Assembly (NCBI GenBank): GCA_013399695.1
Contig: VXAU01003699.1
Span: forward strand, 568,701-632,700
Direction: 5' to 3'
Length of the DNA stretch: 64,000 bases
From: Formicarius rufipectus
Lineage: Eukaryota; Chordata; Aves; Passeriformes; Formicariidae
Position 1 is the first letter of the stretch, and each line of letters starts with the position of its first letter. The position numbers and the translations under genes are program-made. The notes under the pieces are model-generated. The model worked only from the letters and a program-made list of their open reading frames with translations, was not told the origin of the DNA and made no database searches. Below are positions 27,364 to 38,291 of the stretch, piece after piece.

Positions 27364-27926
27364 TTTCTTAACTCATTTCTTCTTACAAATGAGACATGGC
27401 TTGTTGGTCATCTAAGTTCTACATTGGACAAAATCCATTTTTTTCCCAGCACCTTCTAGTATTTGTTTGCATGATTAAATGAACATTTATCCCTGCACTA
27501 CTATTCTGCCAATATGAAATGGTTTTTCATGCTCAGAGGAACTGAGATTGGGTTTAAATAATATGCAGGGTCAGTTTGAAGCCTCTCCTTGGATTAGTGA
27601 GCCTTACAATGTCTCAGTTTGTTGCACAGAATATTAGTCAACACAAGACTAATAACATATGCCTTACACAACCATGCACATGAAGTGCCTGGGCTAAATC
27701 CAGACCTGTTATTTTAGTGAATTCACCTTCTCTTGCCTTCACTGCAGCCGCACCCCTTGGGAGTCAAAACTTTTCAGGGAGTAAGATCTTTAAAAAGAGG
27801 CAATTTTTTCCTAACAAGATAGCGAAGATATCTAAGCAAAGGATATTTTCTATTGGATGTATTATTGTTAGCTGAACAAAAGTAAACCAGACAGACCTGA
27901 CTTAAGTTCGAAGAGGAAACTGGGAA
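27364..27926. other. Non-coding DNA, nothing recognised
   Basis: A short stretch between two low-complexity tracts. There is no open frame of note and no repeat was identified. Confidence 0.6.
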
Positions 27927-28048
27927 TGGTTGGTTGTTCATGGTTTGTTTGGGGGTTTTTGTGGGTTTTTTGTTTGTTCTGATTTTTGTTTGTTTGTTTT
28001 GTTTGTTCATTTGTTTTGTTGTGGTTTTTTGTTTTCATTTTGTTTTTT
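27927..28048. repeat. T/G-rich low-complexity tract
   Basis: About 120 bp of T with single or paired Gs in TTTG, TTTTG and TTGG steps, including G-runs near 27951 and 27964. On the complementary strand it is A/C-only and gives spurious Asn/Lys/Gln/Thr-rich open frames. Confidence 0.85.
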
Positions 28049-29369
28049 AAGTTCCTAGTCATTAGACAGAGACAAAAATATTACAGTGGGAGACCTGTAA
28101 AATGGTTCTTGAAATCTCAAGGGCATTTCTTTCAGTCTTTCAACAACAGAACTGGTCTATACTATAAGTCTTATTTATAAAGAGGCTTTCAGGCAATTTC
28201 ACACTGCTTTTCTCTGATGTCGCCCAAAAAAACATGTAAACCCGAGGGATTAGTAGTGACTTAGAGGGAAGACAGTGTAAAGTTACAGGATGAACTGAGC
28301 CAGTGCAGCTGGCTTGATGCACTGTTCCCTTGGGCTACCACAATGAATGAAACTTAGATAAGTGCCCCAGCCCACACCCACACCACTGGTGTATGACTTT
28401 TGCTATATTGTGGACTAGAATTACTTGGTCTCAGGGGGACATCAAGTCATTAATGGCCTGTAGTGTGGAAAGAGAGAGGAGTTCACTACCTGGGAGCTGA
28501 AAGTTAAACTTCTTTTTGTATTTCTCTTTTTGACAGTAGCAACTGGGAAGTGCTGTAAACTAAATGTTTGCTCACGCAGTGCAGATACCTGTTTTGATTC
28601 AGTTATTTTTATGTTGGCATCTTAGCACACAAAATAAGCAGTGACATTAATTATGTGTTGTGGGTCTGTCCTGAGTCACAGGTATCAATTATATTGTGTC
28701 GCAACTGGTTAATGACACTGTGCATCCCAGAACCTTATTTTGAATACATATTTTCTCATTTATTAAAATCATCTGCAGAGGAGCTATCAAATACATAACA
28801 AGACTGTATTTGTTTTCATCTGCTATTTGCTATATTAGCAGACTTACATCTAGTTAATCCATTTCACATTTCAATTATTACTAAAAGTTTCATATAACCA
28901 ATTGCCTTTCTGTAAACACAGTGAATGAAAACCAACACGAATTTCACTTGAGTCTTCAATATGCATAAGCTTCCTTTATAAATGAAGGTCTTTGAAGCAC
29001 ATCACCTCTGGGGAAAAATTAAAAAAAAAAAAGTATATATCTCTCATTCCTGTTTGCTAAATGAAATTCTGATTTGCTTTAGGTTTGTTGTGTTTGCAGT
29101 TGTGCAGACATTTCCAACAATTCCATACATTGCAATATTTACCATTCACTTGTCAGAAAGAATTATTCTGAGAAATGGTAGGAATATATATTTAGGCCTT
29201 TCTACTACTGAATTCAATAGCAATTGTCTGTCACTTCAAAGGTGGAACTTGAGTATGTTTTAAGAGCTCTGTAATCCTTGTGATCTATGTTCTAATGTTC
29301 ATACTTACTCTGTTAGTGAGCAAAAGGCTACTGAGAGTGGGTACGACTGTAGTTTTGCCTAGTTCATAG
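28049..29369. other. AT-rich non-coding DNA
   Basis: No confident gene. A 93-codon frame (28982-29263, +) translates to a hydrophobic segment and contains TTTAG and TTTGCAG acceptor-like sites near 29082 and 29100. I do not recognise the product. A (A)11 run lies near 29021. Confidence 0.55.
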
Positions 29370-29545
29370 TGCATGATGAGACATTCCTATCTTTCTGAAG
29401 TGCTGTGAGGATTAATTTGTTAATGTCAGTGCAGCACTTTGAAGACATAATAAAGAAAATAAAGTTACTCTGGTGATGAGTGCCACAGAAGTGTCTATAA
29501 ATGAATAAAGTGCTGTCTAAGTGCTAAGTATTATTATGATTACTG
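29370..29545 (+). mobile_element. MIR/CORE-SINE-like relic (tentative)
   Basis: At 29400-29445 the order 'gtgctgtgaggattaatttgttaatg' (split across the motif), then 'cagcactttgaa', follows the distal part of MIR-type SINEs. There a GTTGTGAGGATTAAATG-like block is followed by an AAAGCGCTTTGAA-like block. Downstream, 29480-29535 carries a 'gtgcca..gaataaagtgct..tattatta' series like the MIR/L2 tail (GTGCCTGGCACA, GTGCTCAATAAA, TATTATTATT). Heavy divergence fits an amniote-age element. The assignment is by eye. Confidence 0.5.
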
Positions 29546-29931
29546 CCTGCATTTGCAAAGAAGTGGTTAAATACAGTGGGATGTGGGTGTAAAATTACAT
29601 TTTAAATGGATCTATTTTTGAGATTACTTATCAGCATGATTAGTGTGATAATAATTACATTTATCATTAATAATACATTTTTGAAAAGTTAGGCAAAAAA
29701 AGCTAACAAGTTTGATTTTGATTTTGCCAGAAATGTGCAGTGCTTTCCAAAAGCAATCTGTGGAACTTGTCTCTGGAATGCAGCTGTGTAAGATTTCACT
29801 AACATCTTGCAGGTGGAGCCTAATTTTAGTTCAGCCTTGAGAAGAGGGAATTGTTTTCACTGATATGCACAGCACCATAACAGCAGCAAAGCAGGTGGAG
29901 CTTTAGACAAGTACTTGTTTACTTTCCTGTT

Positions 29932-29992
29932 CAAAAAAAACCAAAACCAAAACCAAAAAACCAAAACCAACAACAACAACAAAAACAAACCA
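29932..29992. repeat. A/C-rich tract with CCAAAA repeats
   Basis: Sixty-one bases of A and C only. The first part has CC pairs spaced six bases apart (29941, 29947, 29953, then 29961 and 29967), followed by CAA repeats. On the minus strand this reads GGTTTTGG. It shares the motif with the much longer tract at 53901-54165. Confidence 0.85.
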
Positions 29993-32900
29993 GCATAGAT
30001 GAGTCATATCATTAATCATACAGTTTCAATTTGATTTTAACAAGTCTAACAAAATAGTCTGCAGCACATTTGACCTACTGATTCTCAAATGCGGAACAGA
30101 CCCAACAGAATGGGAAATGTTCAGAAAATGATCATTCAATCCTAAATATAGTGAAGAAGGATCTGGTAAATGATGGGAAGGAAAATTTAGAAATACATCT
30201 GCTCAGTCACAAAGAGTGAACTGCAGAATCAGTTTCAACAATTTCTCAGTCAGCTTCAGAACTCTCTTCTTAGGGCAGTGAAGTTAACTTTATGTAGAGC
30301 TTTGAGACTCTTGAGCTGCAAAATATAGAAATGAACCAGCATATAAAAGCTGATCAGCAGCTTGCTACTTTCAGTCACATTGGTAATATAAAGTCAATAT
30401 AACAAATCTTATTCCTCTACTTTTGACCATTTTATGCTTTAAGCTCACCAGAAGTCCTTATTATCTGAATGAATAATAGCTGATGTCTTTTTCATCAGTT
30501 GTTATGAAACTTCTTAGTTTGTACATGACATGCTAGAGTAATACCATAGTTTCCATGAGGTACACAGTGTATTACTTGGCCCGAAAGGTTACTTTGCTAT
30601 ACATGCTTCTTTTCTAGGCTTCCACATTTTGGATTAACGTACAAGATATATTGAGGTTTTCAATGTGGAGTTGTTGGTCACGTGCATGCTCTACCTGGTT
30701 ATTCTTAGTTGCTCTTTTTGGATTGCATTTATTGTGATATTCACATCTCAGGTTAACTTTGTGCATCTCACTGATTTAAACTGATCCACTACAAAACTAG
30801 TCCAATGTAGGGTTTTTCAGGTCTAACACAGAAAACACACTTGTGCTCTAGGTGATATATCACCTGTAAGGAAATCATGGCGTGGTAGTTTTTGTGCAGC
30901 TTTCTGGCTCTTGATTTCTAATAGTTCTTCTAAAATTAACTGAGTAGACAGCAGCTGGAACCAACAAAGAACTATTGTTTCATGTGTTGTTATTTCCAAA
31001 TATCCTTTTGTAGAGTTCATAAACTTTACACCCCTGACTATATAGCCCTTGCCTTTCAAATATCTCTTTTAATGAAGAGGAAAAGATGAAAATTTGTCTA
31101 CAAAGTTTTTGATATCTTTTCAAGAAGCATAAGCTGCTCCTGCATTTACAATTAGATGGGCTCATTAAAGGCTTCTATTCTAGTGCTTTTCTTTTGCTCC
31201 AGACAGATGTGGCATATCTAAACAATTCCTGAGAAGGGCAACAGTTTACTTGATCACTTCAGTGTTCATCTATTTAATAGCAACATAATGCTTTTTATTC
31301 AATGGCCCCATAGTGCTTATCATTTTTTTTTACACAGCTCAGCTGCCTCAGAGATGCGGCATGCTCTCAAGCACAATGGCACAGAGTGTTGACTTCTCTC
31401 CAAGTAATTCTGCTATGAAATTGATTGGTAGTGACATGCCTGTGAAGCTCAGGGATGGTGAACAGAGCTCATCTTATCTTATATCTCACCTTATCTTAGC
31501 ACTTACAAGAGGACTTCCAGATGTCAGAATAGAAGAGCGCTTTATACTGAAGTCATGTTTTGTTTAGTTGCATCTATTATCTCCTTCTCTTGAATGCACA
31601 AGGGCCTGTGTGGGGTCTGGGCATCAGTGACTGACCTCTAGTCTCGTTCCTGTCTATTCCAACTCATGCAATTGCATCTGGCTAAAAATGAGGTGTGTCC
31701 TGATCAGAGGATCCACCCTGAAGTAATCCCATTTATAGAGGTTTGTGAAGGAAGACCTGACAAGAAGAAGACTAAGTTCACTGGCATTTTTGAGAAAGCA
31801 TTACCTCAGGAAGGATTTTGTGGCCAAAATCCTATTCTTAGTCTCCCACTGAAACTTTGCTGCCCTAGTTGTGTAGGGTCAATTTATCACTGCTGCTGAA
31901 TGTCTTCTGAAAAATTTAGTGGAGATCATAACATTTATAACCAGTACCATAAAACTGAGCTTTCAAAACGACCAAGAATGATATCTCCAGTGCTGAAGAG
32001 GGATGGTTGCGCAATAATTCCCTTTAGTCTATCATTTTCAGTATTGATTTATGCCCTCCCTGGGAGTAAACTCCAGCTACATGTGTAAAAGGTTTACTAT
32101 CTCCATTGGAGTACTAGCAGTGTTGGTACTTCAGTCAGTATAAATTAGCATTGTAGACATGGCTCAAACTGTTATGGTCATGGTATAATACATAAGAAAT
32201 GCCAGAAAATACAGTTTGCTTCCAGTATTATCTGAACTCAGCAATGTTGGTGAGGATGATATACAGAATGACAATTTTTGGGCCTGGTCTGTCTGAGTAG
32301 AGAACAGAAGTATGTAAATATATTGTAGTGTTTGAAAAGAAGCCAACACTTAGAAAGATACGGGAACCGTTTCTGCCTTTACCTACTTTCAGTGTTGATT
32401 TTAATGGAGGCTTACAGATTATGTAGCTATTACTAAGTTTTAAAACATTATCAAAGGCTTTCTAGATATTCTTAAGTTTAATTTATTCTGCAAATATTTG
32501 GCAAGTCTATATTTATCACTCTATATTTCTGATGTCTCCAGTTTTTAAGGCACTATGTCAAAACAATGTAAGATGATATGCCTTGTTTTGATTTATATTT
32601 TTTATAATTGATGAAAAGGGACCTAAAATCCAGCAAAAACCTGAACACACTCAACACTGGAGGGATGAGCATTAACAGCCACAAGAGTGTTTCAATTCAA
32701 GCTAAAAAAGGTGAGGTTTGCTCTTCTCATGGTACTCCAGCACTTTTTATGTCAACTGAGGGAAGAGAAATTCTTATTCTGGTTAATACTGTTAGCATAC
32801 AGAAGTCCTCTTTATGCTTTATGTTAGCATTGAGCTATTTTATTAGGATATCAACTTTTGGATTTCTCTTGTGTTTTGGAGGAATTATGTGGAGTAAAAA

Positions 32901-33780
32901 AAAAAAAGTCTGATCCTATTTAGTAGTTTACTTTCCACTTTAGTGGAAGAATTAGATCATTTTTTAAATTGTTGATGTCACTCACTATGGTAAATCTACT
33001 GGTACAAACAAGAGAAGCTCTCAGAGAGCAGCTCTGTACCAAGGGCAGTCTGTTGCTCCAAGAAAACAAAGTCATAAACTCTCTTGGAGTACTTTAGCTA
33101 TGTAGTTGAATAAACATTCTGTATGAAATTTTGTAAATGCAGAATATCAATGGGCTTGATTATATTATTTTCTGTTTCAGAAGGTTATAGGGGAATGGTC
33201 CTATTGCAGTCATATTTGTGAGATAAAAAATCACTATAATATTTTAATTTCTCAGATGATATCTCTGCTGAAAAAATATATTAAGAATGGACGTCTTTCC
33301 ACCAAATTATAAAGTCAGATCAGGCAAGTTTATTGTGAAAGAGACTGGAACTCAGTACTGCCCCAGAAGTCAGCATTTATGGATCTGTGCTGCAAAGAAC
33401 TGTCTGCTACAGTTCCACTCTGTTTGATGAGGATTCCTGAAATCTAACAGTCAGCTCTTCTGCTCTGCCTCCCCAATTCCCTATTCTTGACTGGCAAGTG
33501 CATGGCTGTTAAAAGCCATTTCAGGGAAAAAGAGAAAGAGTTTTTAAATTAACATTGAAATTGTCAGAGACTAATTGCATGTTAGCATCAAACAAACATT
33601 GTTGATGTTGTTGTTGAGTTTTGTGTTTTATAAGTTTTCTGTAACCCCTAATCAAACATGGGCGAGTATCTGTTGAAACAATGTATGTAATTTGTTTACA
33701 TTGTTAGTTCAGATAATTACTGAGCAAGCACAATGGAAATAACTGGTTTCTCACTTTTATGTGGAAAGTGTTGGGGGGAG

Positions 33781-34210
33781 GGCGAATTCAACAACTAACC
33801 AGCGGTTGTCAGCTGCTCTGTAAAATATTGCCTAATTTACAGTTGTTGCATATTAGCATTGCTAAGAATACTAGGGACATAAAGTGTCATGTTGAATATA
33901 GGGTGATGACTTCATACTAGAGCAAGTCTGGGGATATGACCAGTTTGCAGTCACAGAGAAATCAGCTTTAATTAATTTGAGTGCCAGCACTGTGTATAAT
34001 TACACAGCATGAGAGTTTGCATGCAAATGCTAAAATGCTGATTGTTGAAATACTTGCACTTACTTATTAATACATTGGGACTAAGCAATCCTGGCCTGTA
34101 AGCAAGGTATAGAAAGAACACACAGTGCTGTCAGAGTAATTTGCACAGCCCTGTAGTTAGCAAGCAGAATTCAGATAGGTTTGCTTCTTAAGTGATAAGC
34201 ATAATATATT
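33781..34210. promoter_or_regulatory. Candidate cis-regulatory segment (homeodomain and octamer-like motifs)
   Basis: Within about 430 bp there are several TAATT-type cores, including TTAATTAATT at about 33969-33978. There is an inverted repeat TGTGTA-TAAT-TACACA at 33991-34006. At 34016-34027 lies the palindrome TTTGCATGCAAA, whose right half continues as the POU octamer ATGCAAAT. Such clusters are common in conserved non-coding enhancers of developmental genes. AT-rich DNA produces TAATTA by chance, so the inference is weak without conservation data. Confidence 0.25.
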
Positions 34211-34804
34211 AGTCATTCTTGTGGGTGACATACCTTGTAGCCCCCTCTCAGTGTGCAGCTAAACAAGATGATCCATTATTATTGAAGTTGTCAGAAAATA
34301 ACAGCAGGATTTGAGCTTCATTTATTGTAAATACTAGCTACAATTCAATCTTGCTTTTCAATTTCAGTTTTTATTTACTTACTATATAGTGTCAGTATTC
34401 TCAATTAGAAAAAAAAAGTCTTGTAGACAACTGTAATATAGAAATTGTCATAGCAAAGAAAGATATCTTGTTTGATCTTTCATAACTTTTGAAGACCATG
34501 ACAAAAGCTGTATGTAGCTTTTTCTCCGCTATCCAAAAAATACCAGTGCAAGGTCTTTTTCTGGACTTCAGAGTTGTTATGGCCTGAGGAATCAAAACAG
34601 GTAGCCAGAGAAGTTGAAGTCATATATTGTCCTATCCAGTTTTTAATCAGTAAGTTGGTCTTATATGTGTATGACTAATCCTGTTTACAATCAATTTATC
34701 TCAGTATTTTACTGCAGCTATGAGTTTCACTGATTAATTATATGCTGAATAACAAAATAGCAGGAACACTAAAAATGCTGTTTCTTAATTTGGATGAAAC
34801 TCTT

Positions 34805-35010
34805 TTGTCTGTTGCTGTACACAGGGAAAAGTACATAGGTCTGCCCTTGTCATTCATTACTTTATACATCAGCAAAATCTGCTGCTAAACTCAGACAATC
34901 CATTCTTATTTAATATTTCACCATATGGAAACGTCTTCATATCTTTAATCATGCTGCTGACCTTCTCTGGATCTTCACAAAATACATTCATAATTCAGAA
35001 AATAAAAGTA
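34805..35010 (-). mobile_element. Ancient CR1-type LINE fragment, minus strand
   Basis: Read on the minus strand from about 35010 down, it shows 'gatccagagaaggtcagcagc', split around 34975, then 'atgattaaagatatg'. These are followed by 'tttccatatggtgaa' and 'gtataaagtaatgaatgaca'. This is the same block order as in the old CR1 copy at 13585-14346: the VQRRATKMI codons, then the FPYEERL-like and IYKVMND-like codons. Stops and gaps make it non-coding. Confidence 0.6.
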
Positions 35011-38000
35011 GTTTGAATGTACTTGCTTGTCACACAGTGATCCTTGTATACATCCAGGTAGCATAACAAGGGTTCATACAGAAGCTTACTTTGCATGCAG
35101 CTGAGAATTTGCTGGGGTTTTATATTGTTTCTTAAAGAATGTTTTACATTTGCAAAACATTAACATTTGTCAGGGTTATTTCCAGCCACACAGAAAAATG
35201 TTCCTTTGTGTATTTTGATTATTTAAAGTAATTTTGCTTCTCTAATCTATATGTGCATCCAGCACAGCATGTTCACTGCTTTGAATGAATATGTGGGGAA
35301 TGCTGTTAATTTCCTTATGTGCATGTACAGGAATGCTTTTACTATCTACTGCATATGTTGAGATGGGGTTGCTTTGTCTTCTCTTCCACATTATTTAGTG
35401 CAGACTTCTTAGTATTTGAAATGTAATAGCTACCATAGATTACAAAACTGACAATAAACAGTATATGTTAGACAATGGAATGGTTTGTGGCTTCCCAGAG
35501 TCTCCAAATGAATTCCAGAGTGTTCTATTAGGCACCAGGGCTTTTTACCATGCTTGGGGTGCTGGGTGGTTAAGAGGGAAGACCAGTACAACTGGATGGT
35601 AGCTGGAAGGTACTTAAATTACAGTGAGAAAAAAATACTGATGCTCTAAAAAAATCTCATTATTTTGATTACTCCATTTGGTAAGGTTAAGGATGCTCTA
35701 GAATGCACTAGTTCCAAATCCTTCCCCTAAGACACACGCTTTTCTCAGCAAAGCAGATTGTGTTGCATAGCCAGCAAAAAGTGCTCAAGGAGGCCTATGC
35801 CTCCAGCATGGGGAAGTCATCTTCCCCATGGATCCAAGGTCTAATAGCTCAAAATGAGTGCCACAGACAAGACTGGTAAGGTGTTCTGAACCACTCTATG
35901 TGCTTTCACTTACCAAGCTTCAAGCACAACTTGAAAATATCATGTTGAGAGGATTATGTGCTTCATTCTGCCTTACATTTAAGCATGTGTCTAATTTTAA
36001 ACACATAGATATTTCCATTCATTTTACTGGGATTATTCTGGTACATAATTTTAAATATGTGCTCAAGTAATTTACTAAATTGTGTTCAGAAAAAGCATCA
36101 GAGGCAGCACTACCTATAAATGTGGTGGGCCAGCTGGAGACCAACTGTCTAGTGGAAACATATCTCTTCTCTGTCAAAACCATTATTCTCCAGTTGAAAT
36201 AAAAATTGCACTTTTTTTGAATTTCTAACATCATCTCATGTAAGGTCATTGTAGGGTTTTTCCTTTGGAGGGGATTCTTCTGGCAGCACTCATGAGCTGT
36301 CCTGGCTATGATATATTGTGCTGTAGTCTCAGTTCAACTCTTATCAAATACTTAATCATATTTATACTGTGTCTCACTCTGTATTTCAAGCAAACTCAGG
36401 TATTAAAAAAAAAACAAACAAAAAACCAACAACAAACAAAAAGACATTTCCTCATTGTTTTCAGGAGATTTCAGTAGAGCCCAGTGCTGAATAAGTAATT
36501 GACACTAGAGAAAAATGTATTTTTCTTTTTCAGAAATACAAGTCAAGCACAAGACTACAAAGCGGATAGCTATGATTTAGAAAACCATAACTCAGTATTA
36601 ATGTTTAATGGATGTGGCACATTCCTTGCTGTGAAATGTTATAAATCACCCTTTAAAAGAAAACAACAGAATATCTAAGGAGCATGTTGACAAGGGTTTT
36701 GCATGGTTCAAAGGTGACATGGAAATAATGGCCACCTGAAGACAGTATTATATCCTTCTGACAAAGAGCAGCTCAACTCTGTTTATTTCCTAAACATGGA
36801 AAAAAGAGTGACTGTTTTTATTGTTGTCTTGATTCTGGTTGTATCTTTGGTATATTCTTATTTCTTCTAGGAAGATTTTCCAGTCCTATCATTCTTAATT
36901 AGGAGGGTTTTTTCCACCCCAGTTTTTAGTCTATCAGACATAAATGCTCTTTGCTGTGTTTCACTATAACATTAAGTGACCTGGCTGTGCCAGAAGACTT
37001 GAGTCTGCCATCCTTACTCCTGTTGAGATTGATTTTGTCACTGACTGTACCCACCCCGAGTCATTTCTTTCTTCTTCTTAATTATATTGAAATCAGCGGG
37101 ACTATTCATATCAGTAGCCGCTCACTGTGTAATGATGTTCAGAGCATGGCCCAGGAGGACTAACTGATGGGCCAGTATGTGAGTCTGCATGAATACAGGA
37201 AGCTCAATCTGGTGCACTGAATAGTGAGCTTAATAGCACTTCCCAGAGTAATTACTGCTAAGTAAAACGGAGGCAGTATAGGATCCTAACATATTTTCTC
37301 TGCTGCTCCTTGTGCTCTTTTTATTCCTGAATTGAGTGTATTTGGCAGAGTATTTCCCTAGGAAAAGCAAGGTATGTGATTATAACCAAATGAGCAACTT
37401 AGAACCACAAACCCCCCACAAATCACATTTGTTTATAACTTGTTACTGCTTTTGTTTGTTTCAGAAATGCCTATTACATTTACTCTTAAATGATACAATA
37501 TGAGCAGTGTGATATTGTGGTCTAAACAATAAGCATGGCTGTTTCCCAGGCTTTGCTTTCTACAGCTTCTCCATGTTTTTCATTGTAACAACAGAGCTTG
37601 TAAACTTTAATTCGTAAACTCACCTTTTAACCTCATCGATCATCATGACAGCTAGATGTTCACATCATATCAAGTCTATCAGATCTGGTTCAGATCTTGG
37701 TTGATTCCTTTTTTGAAAGGTTTTTTGAACACTAGTTAGTTTCTATTTTGACTATTGCATTGAAGAGAGACTCTATTGTGAATATATATTTTTTCTTAAT
37801 AAATGGATGCTAATTTGAAAGAAAGCTTACTTACACCAAAAGGGAAGATTACTATTTTAGACATAAACAATCTCAGTGTGTTGTAATTTCTGAATTTCAC
37901 TAACATTTCTATATGTGCAGTTTAGATATTTGTTAATAATTTCCTTCTTTCAGGTCCTAAAATTGGATACTTTTACACTTACATTAAGAGAATTTATATC

Positions 38001-38234
38001 AGAATGAAGTTGAATATAAAAACATTATCAATATTAGCAGTACAATTTTGCTTTGAATGTTATTACTGAGTAGATATTCCTGTCAAGGATTGTGAACCTG
38101 ACTGTCACTAATAGTAGATTAATACTGTAGCACAAAAACCTCAGAAGAGAAGTACCCAAAGGTACATATGTCTCATATTATGTTTTGGCCCTCCCATGAT
38201 GTCTTTTGTCACTCTGCTATTTAAGCTGATTGAT

Positions 38235-38291
38235 AAACCTGATGGCAATGCAGTGGGAGTATTTTCACTGCATATTTTCCATCAGAGGTTT
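38235..38291 (+). ncRNA. Candidate stem-loop (pre-miRNA-like), unverified
   Basis: The + strand can fold into an interrupted stem. AACC (38236-38239) pairs with GGTT (38287-38290), TGATGG (38240-38245) with CCATCA (38279-38284), and ATGCAGTG (38248-38255) with CACTGCAT (38266-38273). This leaves a 10-nt terminal loop, a 2/5-nt internal loop and a 2-nt bulge, with 18 base pairs in about 55 nt. That is shorter than most animal pre-miRNAs. I do not recognise a known miRNA seed. It may be a chance inverted repeat. Confidence 0.2.

Larger units (their letters stand above)
29546..34804. other. AT-rich non-coding DNA
   Basis: No gene was recognised. It contains the A/C-rich tract at 29932-29992, an imperfect palindrome at 33001-33040 and the homeodomain/octamer-motif segment at 33781-34210, each listed separately. 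Open frames up to 101 codons (32608-32913, +) show no recognisable features. Confidence 0.6.

Noticed and set aside
28982..29263. 93-codon + frame with a hydrophobic, transmembrane-like middle and acceptor-like TTTAG and TTTGCAG sites
   Set aside because: The product is not recognised, the donor (ATG/GTAGGA) is weak, and hydrophobic runs are common in translations of T-rich DNA.
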